64,000 nt of DNA from Paralithodes platypus (lineage: Eukaryota > Arthropoda > Malacostraca > Decapoda > Lithodidae). The notes under the pieces are model-generated. The model was not told the origin of the DNA and searched no databases. It saw only the letters and a program-made list of their open reading frames with translations. Location: contig CM064571.1 in the NCBI GenBank assembly GCA_032716605.1, positions 13,423,262 through 13,487,261 on the forward strand, in the 5' to 3' direction. Both the position numbers and the translations under genes were made by a program. Of this stretch, positions 41,505 to 52,745 are shown one piece after another; within the stretch, counting starts at the first letter, position 1; each line of letters opens with the position of its first letter.

Positions 41505-42916
41505 TTACAATAAGCTTAAAGCTGATTTAATAAATTTACATAAACATTTGTTAATCACTACAGTAGATAAAGCCAGCAATAATTATAGCTTCTCATGTAA
41601 GAAATTGTATCTTGAAAACATGAGAAGAGAATTAGGCATTAAAGGTAACATATTACGTAAAAATATTTGTGGTAATTCTGTCTATGAAATTCAAAATAAT
41701 CTGAATATTGATAACTTAATCGATAAACATACCAAGAAGAGTGTAACATTTGATATTTAACTTTCTGATAAGAACAAGTGCATTGCAAAATTATACATGT
41801 TACCTAAATTTCATAAAAAGCCCTTATAAATATCGCTTTATTGCCGGAGCAAAATTTGCTACCACTAAAACTCTGTCAGAACAAGTCGTAAATTGCTTAA
41901 AATACATTAAAAGTACTCATAACAGATATTGTAATACCATCATGAGAAGAACTGGCAGTAACTATTATTGGAGTGTTGACAATTCGTTAGAAGTTATTGA
42001 TAAAATAAATACCATGCCGAAAGTTACCTCGGTACATAGCTTCGACTTTTCAACTTTGTATACCAATTTTCCTTTAGATTTAGATTCAGAGCTTTGCTTT
42101 ATTATAGATTTTTACTTTGACAGATTCGTTAGGAATGGTAATTATTTCATAAATGTTTATACATATTTTAATAATGCATCACTTAGCTCTACTCCCACTA
42201 GTTCAGTATATTTTGATAGAACTAAACTTAAATATGCCCTTAAATTCCTCCTTTTCAATACTTATGTTAGATTCGGGCCTTACATTTTCAAACAAATATT
42301 AGGAATTCCTATGGGTGGAAATGCTAGCCCTTTAATTGCAGATTTATTCTTGCTTGCTTTAAAATTTAAATATATAAAAGACTTAGTTGACAGTAGCAAG
42401 AAAAATAAAATCCCAGTAAAATTAGCACTTGCTAAATTGTTAAGTAATAATAGTAGATATATTGATGATATTCTCGTTTGTAATTTGTTAAATTTTAATC
42501 AAGTTGTGAAACTTATTTTTCCTAATTCTATTCCCCTCACACATTGTAATGTAAATGATTAAGTTGAAAATGTTCTTGATATACATATAGAGATTGTTAA
42601 TGAACAGTGCATACTTAAAGTATATCACAAAGTTGATGATTTTAATTTTAACATAATAAACTTTCCTTTCCCTAATAGTAATATCGATAGTAAAATAACT
42701 TATAATTGTTTTTATTCCCAGTTAATAAGATTTTGTAAAATTTGCACTAAAGTAGATGAATTCTGGGCTAGAGCTAGGTTACTATACAGACTCTTAGTAG
42801 ACAGAGGTTTTGAGGTAAATAAATTGTTACATAAATTTAATCTTTTTAGGGTCAATTATTGTGACTGTATTCTAAAATTTGACATAAATAATTTTAATCA
42901 AGCATTTTTAACTTGA
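41505..42916 (+). pseudogene. Second PLE-type reverse transcriptase, decayed
   Basis: The + strand encodes, across stops at 41758 and 42560, a reverse transcriptase with LYMLPKFHKKP (about 41790), SFDFSTLYTNFPLD (about 42040), GIPMGGNASPLIADLFL (about 42305) and RYIDDIL (about 42455), then a C-terminal region to 42916. These motifs are of the Penelope-like type. No GIY-YIG region is visible after it. It may belong to a PLE group with an N-terminal nuclease that is lost here, since the 5' side is cut by LINE C at about 41500. Very AT-rich. From 42917 to 43589 I see nothing else. Confidence 0.7.
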
Positions 42917-43730
42917 AGTATAGGCCTAACCTCTGCTTACTTTTTGTCTGTTTGTATTTATTGTTTATCTTTTTTTTTCTATTATTAATATTGATGATAT
43001 TTTTGTTTTAAATTGATTGTTCTTGTTAAAAGAGTACTCTTTGTTTAAATCTGTTGTTGCTTCATATTTTGCAATTATTTGTCTTTATATTATATGTATT
43101 CATTGTCGATAGTATCAATTGCTTGCTTTTGCGATTTCCTTAGTTTATTTGTACGATGAATGTAGGTTATTTGTAGGGTAGTTATTGATAGGGGTCACTT
43201 GAGGCATGCTATGCTTACAGGTACTTACCCGATAGCACTATCGTTAGTGAGTGCTATATATATATGTTTTTTGTAATATTATAGATATCTTATCAATATT
43301 TGTATTTTGTACTATTGTTAATGTCTTGTCAAGTTGCAAATTTGATTTTAATAGAACATTTTAACACTAATTCTAGTTTCTTTTATTCATGCAGAGTTTA
43401 GTAAAATTTGCCAGAACATCCCGGACTTCCCAAATTGACTAATTCCCTGAACGTGACGATAGTGCGTTGTTATATGTGCGATTAGTTTGCTTGGGAACCA
43501 GATTAACTTGCTCATATAGTAATGTACACCCTATGTGGTGGATTGTGTTCATTCATTTCATAAATTTTATTTTAGTAAGCGTTGTTTCCACATAGCGATT
43601 TTGATATGTTGTTTTGACTTTATATTGTCTTTGTCCAAGTTTTGGTTTGACTTTGTTTGCAAGTTTTACATTTTAATACAGTAATAAATAGTACAAATAA
43701 TCAACTCTGCTCTCGTTTGACACCCTGACC

Positions 43731-44052
43731 CGACCCTAACCTCCTCCCCTTGTGACCGGTTCGATCAAGAAGATGCACACAAGGAAGGGGCGTGCGGCAG
43801 ACGGATATACCTGACCCTAACCTCCTCCCCTTGTGACCGGTTCGATCAAGAAGATGCACACAAGGAAGGGGCGTGCGGCAGACGGATATACCTGACCCTA
43901 ACCTCCTCCCCTTGTGACCGGTTCGACCAAGAAGATACACATGAGGAAGCGGCGTGCAACAGACGGATATACCTGACCCTAACCTCCTCCCCTTGTGACC
44001 GGTTCGACCAAGAAGATGCACATGAGGAAGGGGCGTGCGGCAGACGAATATA
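43731..44052. repeat. 81-bp minisatellite, ~4 units
   Basis: Unit of about 81 bases beginning CTGACCCTAACCTCCTCCCC and including GACCGGTTCGA. A remnant of the same unit follows at about 44237-44290. Because 81 is divisible by 3 the minus strand stays open; that frame is not a gene. Confidence 0.95.
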
Positions 44053-44447
44053 CTGTACAGGTCTCCCTCACTATCCGATGCCCCAATTTACGATATTTTT
44101 ATAGGTGTTTGTGTTTTGGTTGGTCCCAGAATGCATCCCCATTTACCTCATTAATTTTAGGGTTTGCTATATGATTTGTTTTCTATTTAAGATCGGGTTT
44201 TCAGGAACGTAGCCCAATTGTAAATTGAGGGCGACCTGTACCTGACCCTAACCTCCTCCCCTTGTGACCTATTCGACCAAGTATATGCACACTTTGTTAT
44301 GAGAATGGTTTGTATGGTTTTGAGTAGGCCTATACAGTAATTCCTCGTTTGTTGTATTTACATTCCTGAAAATTGAGACTAAATTAAATTACTTCTAAGT
44401 GAAGTAATTAGTTTTTTGTCTTTTGCATTGTGATTCTGGACCATCTT

Positions 44448-45480
44448 TTATCTGATTTACAACTTATGTACAGTATGCTGAGGGGCACAGGGCCCTGGGT
44501 GGGGCTTTGGTTTCCCGGGCGTTTCCGCACCCTCCTCAGCTCCCCGCCATGGAGTGGCTTCGGTCACCCAGGCTTTATTGTGGTAGGCAGGGAGGGTTCT
44601 GTGGGGGTGCTCGGTTATGGCCTTGGCCTTGCTCAGGGCCTTGGGGCTGTTTGGCCAGGCAGTCTGGGGAACAACAACAACTGAAAGTGATCTGATTTAC
44701 AACTTATGTACAATATGAAACAACTTTAAGTGATCTGATTTACAACTTATGTACAGTATGAAACAACTTAAGTGATCTGATTTACAACTTATGTACAGTA
44801 TGAAACAACTTTAAGTGATCTGATTTACAACTTATGTACAATATGAAACAACTATAAGTGATCTGATTTACAACTTATGTACAATATGAAACAACTTTAA
44901 GTGATCTGATTTACAACTTATGTACAATATGAAACAACTTTAAGTGATCTGATTTACAACTTATGTACAATATGAAACAACTTTAAGTGATCTGATTTAC
45001 AACTTATGTACAATATGAAACAACTTTAAGTGATCTGATTTACAACTTATGTACAATATGAAACAACTTTAAGTGATCTGATTTACAACTTATGTACAGT
45101 ATGAAACAACTTTAAGTGATCTGATTTACAACGTATGTACAATATGAATCAACTTTAAGTGATCTGATTTACAACTTATGTACAGTATGAAACAACTTTA
45201 AGTGATCTGATTTACAACTTATGTAGGCTACAGTATGAAACAACTTTAAGTGATCTGATTTACAACTTATGTACAGTATGAAACATAACTTGAAATTATC
45301 TGATTTACAACTTATGTACAGGATGAAACATAACTTGAAATTATCTGATTTACAACTTATGTACAGGATGAAACATAACTTGAAATTATCTGATTTACAA
45401 CTTATGTACAGGATGAAACATAACTAGAAATTATCTGATTTACAACCTAAGTATAGTATGAAACACAACTTGAAGTGAAT
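44448..45480. repeat. 43-bp minisatellite, interrupted
   Basis: About 18 units of a 43-base AT-rich sequence containing TCTGATTTACAACTTATGTA, from about 44694 to 45480. One more unit lies at about 44448-44478, separated by a G/C-rich block. Units after about 45285 form a diverged subtype (AACATAACTTGAAATTATC). Confidence 0.95.
44479..44693 (+). mobile_element. G/C-rich insert in the 43-bp array
   Basis: About 210 bases, far G/C-richer than the array on both sides, ending in (AAC)n. Its position inside a repeat unit and its simple tail suggest a SINE-like insertion. The short open frame across it is not supported as a gene. Confidence 0.5.
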
Positions 45481-45576
45481 TTTGTTACCTAATTAATGAA
45501 CAGTGAAATAATTTAGCCACATACAATGAGGCAACTTAAGTGAGGAGTGCCTGGACTGCTCCCAATTTTCCAATCC

Positions 45577-45581
<5 letters not shown>

Positions 45582-45608
<27 letters not shown>

Positions 45609-47771
45609 CTATGTGATTGAGGGAGGCAAAAGGCATAACTGCCTATAGCGAGTGCCTCCCCCATAGTTGAAAGAGTGACAGGGCCAAAATCAAGGGACGT
45701 TCGAGCCAAAATGCCTGGACACACGGAGTTTGAAGCAATTTAAGTCAGAGGAAGAGGGAAAGACTGATTCTGGGAGAGAGTTCCAGAGCTCAGCTGTTGA
45801 GTAGAAGAAAGTTTGAGAGTAACGTTTCACTCTTGGGTTGGAGAGTTGCACAGAGTAGGGGTGGGATTGAGTTGCAAGACGGGTACCACGTGCCCTACGT
45901 AAAGGAGGTGGTATGCACTGGGATAGCTCTGAGGAACACTGATTATTATAGTAGCGATAGAATAGCGAGAGAGATGCAACATTGCGGCGGAGAGAGAGAG
46001 ATTGCAGAGAGTTGGTGAGTGGACGGGAGTTAATGATACGAAAGGCCTTCCTTTCAACTTTGTCTAGGAGAGCGGTGTGAGAGGAACCTCCCCACACATG
46101 TGAACAATACTCAATACAAGGGCGCACTATGCCCCTGTACAGAGCAAGAAGCTGTGCAGGGGAAAAGAACCCCCTAAGGCGGTTGAGCACACCCAGCTTC
46201 TGGGAGGCTGCCTTAGCAAGACTGGTAATATGGTCCTTCCAAATGAGAGCAGAAGAAAAAGAGACACCAAGAATATTGAGAGAAGATGAAGGGTTGATTT
46301 TTGTATTGTTGAAGAATAAGGGATAGTCCGCTGGGAGATCCTGACGGGTAGATAGATGGAGAAATTGGGTTTTGGAAGCATTAAAGTTAACTAGGTTTTC
46401 TCTGCCCCAATTGGAAATAGTATTTAGATCAGAATTTAAGAGTTCTATGGCTTCATTACGTTTGTCGTTGAGGGATTGCTGGCTGGGGCGTTCTGAAAAA
46501 CTAATGGAGTAGTGTAAGGTTGAGTCGTCTGCGTATGAATGGATGGGAATTAAGGTACAGTTAAGGAGATCATTTATAAAAATTAGAAAGAGAATAGGAG
46601 ATAGGACAGAGCCCTGAGGAACACCGGAGTTTATAGGGTGAGGAAGTGAACAATGGCCGTCCACAACCGCAGCTATGGAACAGCCGGAAAGGAAATTAGA
46701 GACAAAGGCACAGATGGAGGGATAGAAACCGAAGGAGGGTAGTTTAGAAATTAAAGATTTATGCCAGACTCTATCGAAGGCTTTCGATATGTCTAGTGCA
46801 ATAGAAAAAGTCTCACCGAAGTCCCGAAAGGAGGATGACCAAGAGTTAGTAAGATATGAAAGAAGATCACCAGTAGAGCGACCCTTAAGGAAGCCATACT
46901 GGCGATCTGAGAGCAGATTATGAGAAGAGAAATGCTTAAGAAATTTGGAAGCAAGAATAGTTTCAAAAACTTTAGAAAGACAAGAGATAAGAGCAATTGG
47001 ACGATAGTTGGAGGGTTGAGAGCGGTCACCCTTCTTTGGGACAGGTTGAATGTGAGCAAACTTCCAGCCTGAAGGGAAGACGTTAGAGGATAGACAGAGA
47101 CGAAAGAGTTTGCCTAGGCAGGGAGTCAGCACGGAAGCACAGTTTTTGAGAACAACAGGAGGAACACCGTCCGGACCGTACGCCTTATTAGTGTTAAGCC
47201 CAGACAGGGTAGAAAGTACATCTTTAGAAGAGATTAGGATATTAGGCATAAGTAAGAGAGAGGAGGGCGGAGAGGGAGGAATAGCACCGGAATCATCCAA
47301 GGTGGAGTTTCTAGCAAAAGTTTGAGCGAAGAGTTTAGCTTTGTCAGAGGAAGAAGTGATGGTTGTGCCATCAGAGTGGGAAAGGGGAGGGAAAGACGAG
47401 GAAGAGAAATTGTTGGAGAGGTTTTTGGCTAGATGCCAGAAAGCTTGGGAAGAGCTAGAGTTGGATAGTTCAGTGCATTTATTATTGATGAAAGAGTGTT
47501 TGGCAAGTCGAAGAACAGATTTGGCTTGATTCCGGGCAGAAACATATGAAGAATGAGAGTCTTGAGTTTTAAGGCGTCGGTACCGTTTGAATGCTTCCTC
47601 CTTATTGCGGACAGCAGTAGAACAGGCGTGAGTAAACCAAGATTTTTTAGCATTAGTCTGAGAGAAAGAGAATGGAATGTATGCTTCCATGCCCGATAGG
47701 ATTACCTTTGTAATGCGTTCAGCACTCTCCTCGGGTCCTCGGCCATGGAAGCAGAAATCATTCCATGGGAA
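45582..47771 (-). mobile_element. LINE C copy 2 (jockey-like), 5'-truncated with poly(A) tail
   Basis: Ends in a poly(T) of 28 bases (45582-45609; poly(A) for the element). The match to copy 1 begins at the 5' side at 47771, where copy 1 continues. It keeps the full RT and C-terminus, so it looks like a fairly recent insertion. Confidence 0.88.
45690..47690 (-). CDS. LINE C reverse transcriptase ORF (5'-truncated)
   Basis: A 666-residue uninterrupted frame, the C-terminal part of a jockey-like LINE ORF2. RT motifs in order: FAHIQPVPKKGDRSQPSNY (about 235), ALDISKAFDRVWHKSL (about 305), GVPQGSVLSPILFLIFINDL (about 360), YADDSTLHYS (about 390, catalytic Asp pair) and NILGVSFSSALIWKDH (about 475), then a conserved C-terminal region ending HFGSNVP. 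The first Met is internal to the original protein. The endonuclease is missing, so the copy cannot move by itself. All catalytic RT residues I can see are present. Confidence 0.85.
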   Translation of the reverse strand: MEAYIPFSFSQTNAKKSWFTHACSTAVRNKEEAFKRYRRLKTQDSHSSYVSARNQAKSVLRLAKHSFINNKCTELSNSSSSQAFWHLAKNLSNNFSSSSFPPLSHSDGTTITSSSDKAKLFAQTFARNSTLDDSGAIPPSPPSSLLLMPNILISSKDVLSTLSGLNTNKAYGPDGVPPVVLKNCASVLTPCLGKLFRLCLSSNVFPSGWKFAHIQPVPKKGDRSQPSNYRPIALISCLSKVFETILASKFLKHFSSHNLLSDRQYGFLKGRSTGDLLSYLTNSWSSSFRDFGETFSIALDISKAFDRVWHKSLISKLPSFGFYPSICAFVSNFLSGCSIAAVVDGHCSLPHPINSGVPQGSVLSPILFLIFINDLLNCTLIPIHSYADDSTLHYSISFSERPSQQSLNDKRNEAIELLNSDLNTISNWGRENLVNFNASKTQFLHLSTRQDLPADYPLFFNNTKINPSSSLNILGVSFSSALIWKDHITSLAKAASQKLGVLNRLRGFFSPAQLLALYRGIVRPCIEYCSHVWGGSSHTALLDKVERKAFRIINSRPLTNSLQSLSLRRNVASLSLFYRYYNNQCSSELSQCIPPPLRRARGTRLATQSHPYSVQLSNPRVKRYSQTFFYSTAELWNSLPESVFPSSSDLNCFKLRVSRHFGSNVP

Positions 47772-47837
47772 TGATTGTGATAGTGCAGTTGAGGTCTAGT
47801 GAACCTGGAACATTTGGTACTGAAATATATACATACA

Positions 47838-48065
47838 TTAACCCTTTCGTGTATGGGAAGATGCACCTGCGTCTTCCTGGGATACCTGTACATTAAGCCT
47901 TTGTGACCATGAGGGGATAGTTTAGAAACCTTTAGTTTAGTTTTTGCAACCCCTGCAATTTTATTTGAGCGAGCTTTTTGACAGAGAAATAATTTTGGAG
48001 AACCAATTATGAAAAAAGATTATATATAAATACTAAGCGGCATCTTAGGAGCCTGAAAGGGTTAC
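47838..48065. mobile_element. TTAA-type MITE, 228 bp
   Basis: Starts TTAACCCTTTCGTGTATGGG and ends GCCTGAAAGGGTTAC. Same length and shared interior (GAAACCTTTAGTTTAGTT) with 25091-25318. From 48066 to 48621 I see the seed wording GGCTTGTCGGATGAAGAAAG (about 48313) of the downstream 36-bp array and no gene. Confidence 0.65.
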
Positions 48066-48621
48066 AGACTATAATTTACATGCAAGTAGGTCATTATTTG
48101 TTGTCCACCTTATGGCTGCATGCCAGGCAGCCCGGTCTTTGGCTGAAAGGTTTTAAAAGGTATTTTTGGAAGATACTAAATTTTTCTTGTAGAATCTATA
48201 AGTTTATTTGTATTTATTTATTTTATTTTATTTGTTTTTTATATGCTCATTATATTATAGAGAATTAGTGATATAATGCTCCTAGTGTTTAACTCGGATT
48301 GTAATTTTGGGAAGGCTTGTCGGATGAAGAAAGTACCGACCCCAATCTTGTACAGTAATTCATAATATTTAGTTTCCAAGTGGTTAAATAAGTGTTACAA
48401 TGCTCCTATACCCTGCTCATTATAGGTAGGCCAGAAATGCCAACCCCAGCCTCTCATAACTCAAAGAGAACTTCAGTAATTGAGCTGTTGGAAAAGTCAA
48501 CTGGTAAATATGTGAGGATAACTATGACCCATATGCTCCAGCCTTTCCTGAGTAGAGATTAGTCAAGATACCTGGCCTACTTGTTAAGAATCTACTTTAG
48601 TATTGAGGGGGGATAGGCCGT

Positions 48622-48900
48622 TTTTCTGGTCCCCTTTCTTCCTCATGTTTAGCCCCATTAGTTTTCAGGTTGTAAGACATTTATTTGGCCCATTAGTTTG
48701 GCGATTTTTAGACCTTTCGCCATATTTCTTTGTCAATATTAAGACTTTTTGTGTAATTTTTTTTTTTTTTTTTTTGGCGAACCTGTAATTAAGAGAAACA
48801 AGCTATTTCTATCAAAAAATTTACAAATTTATCTTGAAGGAGGGTCTTGGCGGGTGTTTTTAAGCTTGGTAAAAGTCTAGCGAGGAAACTTAACAAACTT
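48622..48900 (-). repeat. Dispersed repeat family R, reversed copy
   Basis: Wording TAGCCCCATTAGTTTTCAGG, TTGGCCCATTAGTTTGGCG and TTTCGCC, then a T-run at 48758-48775, matching 28005 in reverse. Confidence 0.7.
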
Positions 48901-49080
48901 ATATAAAGATACATAAATGAGCAAATATTTACGCCCATCTTCCTTTAAACTTGGATTGTAATTTTGGGAAGGCTTGTCGGATGAAGAAAGTACCGACCCC
49001 AAGCTTGTACAGTAGTTCTCATTATTTTTATTCTAAGTAGCGTTTCACTGCCCTTGGTGTGATGGACAATGTACACAGAG

Positions 49081-49294
49081 TATAACTTTCAATATGGGTG
49101 AAGTCTTTTCTATTTTTTTCTAACTATTTTTAGACAATTTTATGCAGCTTAGGAAGGATCTGTGGTAGCTATAAGGGTTAATTTAGATAGTTTGTAGCCT
49201 TTTCATCGCTAGAAGTCCTTTGTCAACGGAACACTATCGTCTAATTGTAGCCAGAATAAAATTAAAAGGAAATCACCCGCACCGAAGGGATTAA
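49081..49294. mobile_element. TTAA-type MITE, ~214 bp
   Basis: Starts ATAACTTTCAATATGGGTGA and ends CACCGAAGGGATTAA. The arms share ATTCTGGCTA-type wording with 30083. The left edge is uncertain. Confidence 0.45.
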
Positions 49295-49445
49295 TTATAT
49301 TGTCTCCAGAGTGCTGTATTATTCAGGTGTTATTGGCGTTGAAGGGCTATCGGAGTTGTTAATTGAAATCTGATTGTTCAGTTCTGTAACTCCTTAAAGT
49401 ATATCGAGATTGCATGTTTTGGGGAAAGCTTGTTGGATGAAGAAA

Positions 49446-50122
49446 ATACCAACCCCAATCTTGTACAATATCTGACCCCAATACCAACCCCAATCTTGTA
49501 CAATATCTGACCCCAATACCGACCCCAAACTTGTACAATATCTGACCCCAATACCAACCCCAATCTTGTACAATATCTGACCCCAATACCGACCCCAATC
49601 TTGTACAATCTGACCAATACCGACCCCAAACTTGTACAATATCTGACCCAATACCGACCCCAATCTTGTACAATATCTGACCCCAATACCGACCCCAATC
49701 TTGTACAATATCTGACCCCAATACCGACCCCAATCTTGTACAATATCTGACCCCAATACCGACCCCAATCTGTACAATATCTGACCCCAATACCGACCCC
49801 AATCTTGTACAATATCTGACCCCAATACCGACCCCAAACTTGTAATATCTGACCCAATACCGACCCAATCTTGTACAATATCTGACCCAATACCGACCAA
49901 TCTTGTACAATATGACCCAATACCGACCCCAATCTTGTACAATATCTGACCCCAATACCGACCCCAATCTTGTACAATATCTGACCCCAATACCGACCCC
50001 AATCTTGTACAATATCTGACCCCAATACCGACCCCAATCTTGTACAATATCTGACCCCAATACCGACCCCAATCTTGTACAATATCTGACCCCAATACCA
50101 ACCCCAATCTTGTACAATATCT
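49446..50122. repeat. 36-bp minisatellite, ~19 units
   Basis: Unit CAATACCGACCCCAATCTTG plus TACAATATCTGACCCC, with occasional 1-6 base deletions. Since 36 is divisible by 3 and the unit lacks stops on the minus strand, all three minus frames stay open for over 230 residues; these are not genes. Single seed copies lie at about 48340, 48990 and 50260. Confidence 0.95.
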
Positions 50123-50499
50123 GTTATTGTTTTGGGTTTAAGTATGGTACTGTAGGTCCTTCCTTGCTTTTTATCTGAATGTAGATATATATTGCATATT
50201 TTGGAAAGGCTTGTTGGATGAAGTATTTTTGGGAAGGCTTGTCGGATGAAGAAAGTACTGACCCCAACTTTCTTACAGTAACTTATTATTTTAACTCGAG
50301 ACAGAGCAGAATTATCAGGTAAAATACGGATATAGGATAATGCCTCAATAAACACATTAAATTTAATTCAACCTATTTTCCATCAGAAACCTACTTTATT
50401 ATTGCATTTATGTGTAATATCGATGTGTGCGGCCCCAACTTCCTTATAGCCCTAAACTCGCAAGTGGCGCGTTATAATGTTCTTGCAATCCTGAATGTT

Positions 50500-51020
50500 T
50501 TTTTTTGCATTCCTTGTTTAGTTATAAATATTCCTTAACGATAACAGGGTATAAGATTAGTTTATTTTCTTCTACAGTAATATAATGTACTAAGTTCTTG
50601 CATTCCTTGTTGAGTTATAAATACATACCTTTCCAATACTAAACACAGTATTCTCGACAGTGTTATTGAATCTCTTGCATTCCTTGTTGAGTTATAAATA
50701 CATACCTTTCCAATACTAAACACAGTATTCTCGACAGTGTTATTGAATCTCTTACATTTCCTCGTGTTCTTAACCTATTCAGTATCGGTGCCGTCCTTTT
50801 AACTTTATTCGAAGAGTTTATTCAGTTTAAAAAGGGGGTACTAAGTTCTGGCATTCCTTGTTGAGTTATAAATGTTCCTTAACAATACCAAGCACAGTAT
50901 GTATGTAGTATTATTGCATGTAGTTATATTTGTTCCTTAACAATACCAAGCACAGTATGTATGTAGTATTATTGCATGTAGTTATATTTGTTCCTTAACA
51001 ATACAGTATGTATGTAGTAT
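50500..51020. repeat. Short imperfect tandem duplications
   Basis: Two blocks: a ~76-bp unit beginning CTTGCATTCCTTGTTGAGTT (about 50598 and 50674), and a ~58-bp unit beginning TTCCTTAACAATACCAAGCA (about 50875, 50932, and a shortened one at 50991). Confidence 0.85.
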
Positions 51021-51165
51021 TATTGCATGTCGTACATTTCCATATACTCGACGGTACAGTACTTGTTCTCTTATGTAGTAAATGCTCTGAATTTGTATAA
51101 TTTTAAGGGGATAGTGCTTGTTTTTTTGGTCTACAGTATATTTTTGTGTATTTATTTATTAATTG

Positions 51166-51470
51166 GTTTCTTCGCTAGACCCCCATCAAGCTTAAAAGAA
51201 CATCCCCTAGAAACCCTTTCAAGATAAACTTGTACATTTTCGGTAGAAAAATGTCCCGGCCAAAGGCTGGTTCCTTCTAAAATTGCAGATTCGCTATCGC
51301 TCATCAGGATTAAATCGACACCTAAATGGCACGAAAATGCTTAATATTTACACCAAAATGAGGCGAAAGGTCTCAAAATCATCAAGCCAAAATGAACGAA
51401 CGTCTTAAAACCTCAAAACCAATATGCTAAACATGAGGGAGAAGAGGGTCCAGAAAAGCGAGTACTACCC
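51166..51470 (+). repeat. Dispersed repeat family R, full copy
   Basis: CTAGACCCCCATCAAGCTTA at the start, AGATTCGCTATCGCTCATCA in the middle and AACATGAGGGAGAAGAGG at the end, collinear with 28005 but without its tandem expansions. Confidence 0.75.
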
Positions 51471-51483
51471 CCTTAAGGTGTCC

Positions 51484-51665
51484 ATATTACAGGGTGTGAA
51501 ACCAGAGCAATTTGATATGAAGATTTAATAAATATGAGGCAAAATACAAGACAAGATGAATTAATATGGTTTAATAAATATGAGACAAAATACCAGAAAA
51601 GATGAAGTAACATTGTTTTGGCCATTGTATCACTTTCTAACTCATAATAAGAACTGTGATACATT
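51484..51665 (-). repeat. Dispersed foldback-family repeat, half copy
   Basis: The minus strand has the TTGGCCATT-type and GGTGTGAAACCAGAGC wording of 36285-36470. It contains an internal duplication of GTTTAATAAATATGAG(A)CAAAATAC. Confidence 0.65.
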
Positions 51666-52136
51666 AATTTGTCTATGTATATTTAGTAATGAAGACTAAA
51701 GAGAAAGGAAAGGTCTCGGGTTTGACGCCCTGCAATATTATGTACAATCAAAGGTACAGTACTATTGTTTATATGATTTTATAATGTAATGAACTAGTCT
51801 TCAAGTGACCTTAACTATTACATAAATGTGATAGACCGATAGCTAGCTTATTTTTAGATGTCCATTTGCAATTAAAGATTCATTATTATGTAGCCTACAT
51901 AATGTATAAACAAAATTAGTTATAAATATATTACCATATTCCCATCTTCATTATTCAGTTACACTTATTTTGTAGCAAAATAAGCTGTTATCTTCATTTT
52001 TTGGTTACAAAGATTTTGTAGCGAAATAAGCGGTTGATTATGGATTTTGTTGCCATAAGCTGTTAATTGTGAAACTTGTCATAAATATAGTGCAAGATAT
52101 GTAAATGCACAAAGATACTAAGAGTGTATAGATATG

Positions 52137-52745
52137 TAAACAGCACTTAATGATATAATGAGTGCTAGATATGTAACAGCACTTAATGATATAATGAGTG
52201 CTAGATATGTAACAGTACTTAATGAGTGCTAAGATATGGAACAGCACTTAATGATATAATGAGTGCTAGATATGTAACCACTAAATGAGTGTTAAGATAT
52301 GGAACAGCACTTAATGATATAATGAGTGCTAGATATGTAACAGCACTTAATGAGTGCTAAGATATGGAACAGCACTTAATGATATAATGAGTGCTAGATA
52401 TGTAACCACTAAATGAGTGTTAAGATATGGAACAGCACTTAATGATATAATGAGTGCTAGATATGTAACAGCACTTAAGGAGTGCTAAGATATGGAACAG
52501 CACTTAATGATATAATGAGTGCTAGATATGTAACAGCACTTAAGGAGTGCTAAGATATGGAACAGCACTTAATGATATAATGAGTGCTAGATATGTAACA
52601 GCACTTAAGGAGTGCTAAGATATGGAACAGCACTTAATGATATAATGAGTGCTAGATATGGAACAGCACTTAAGGAGTGCTAAGATATGGAACAGCACTT
52701 AATGAGTGTCAAGCTATGTAACGGCACTTGATGCAATGAGTTTCA
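52137..52745. repeat. Hairpin-forming minisatellite
   Basis: Alternating units AGCACTTAATGATATAATG+AGTGCT and AGCACTTAAGGAGTGCT, joined by AGATATGTAAC or AAGATATGGAAC. Each unit is itself a short palindrome (AGCACT..AGTGCT), so the array is a row of about 18 potential hairpins. Repeat period about 64. From 52746 to 54214 I see AT-rich DNA, one family D repeat (53925-53975) and no supported gene. Confidence 0.9.

Noticed and set aside
43701..44021. Minus-strand repeat protein (27-residue period)
   Set aside because: It only mirrors the 81-bp minisatellite.
44430..44684. 84-residue Gly/Trp-rich frame
   Set aside because: Covers the G/C-rich insert in the 43-bp array and ends in the (AAC)n tail; better explained as a repeat.
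49359..50355. Three overlapping minus-strand frames of 237-325 residues
   Set aside because: They arise from a stop-free 36-bp repeat whose length is divisible by three; all frames look alike, so this is a repeat artefact.
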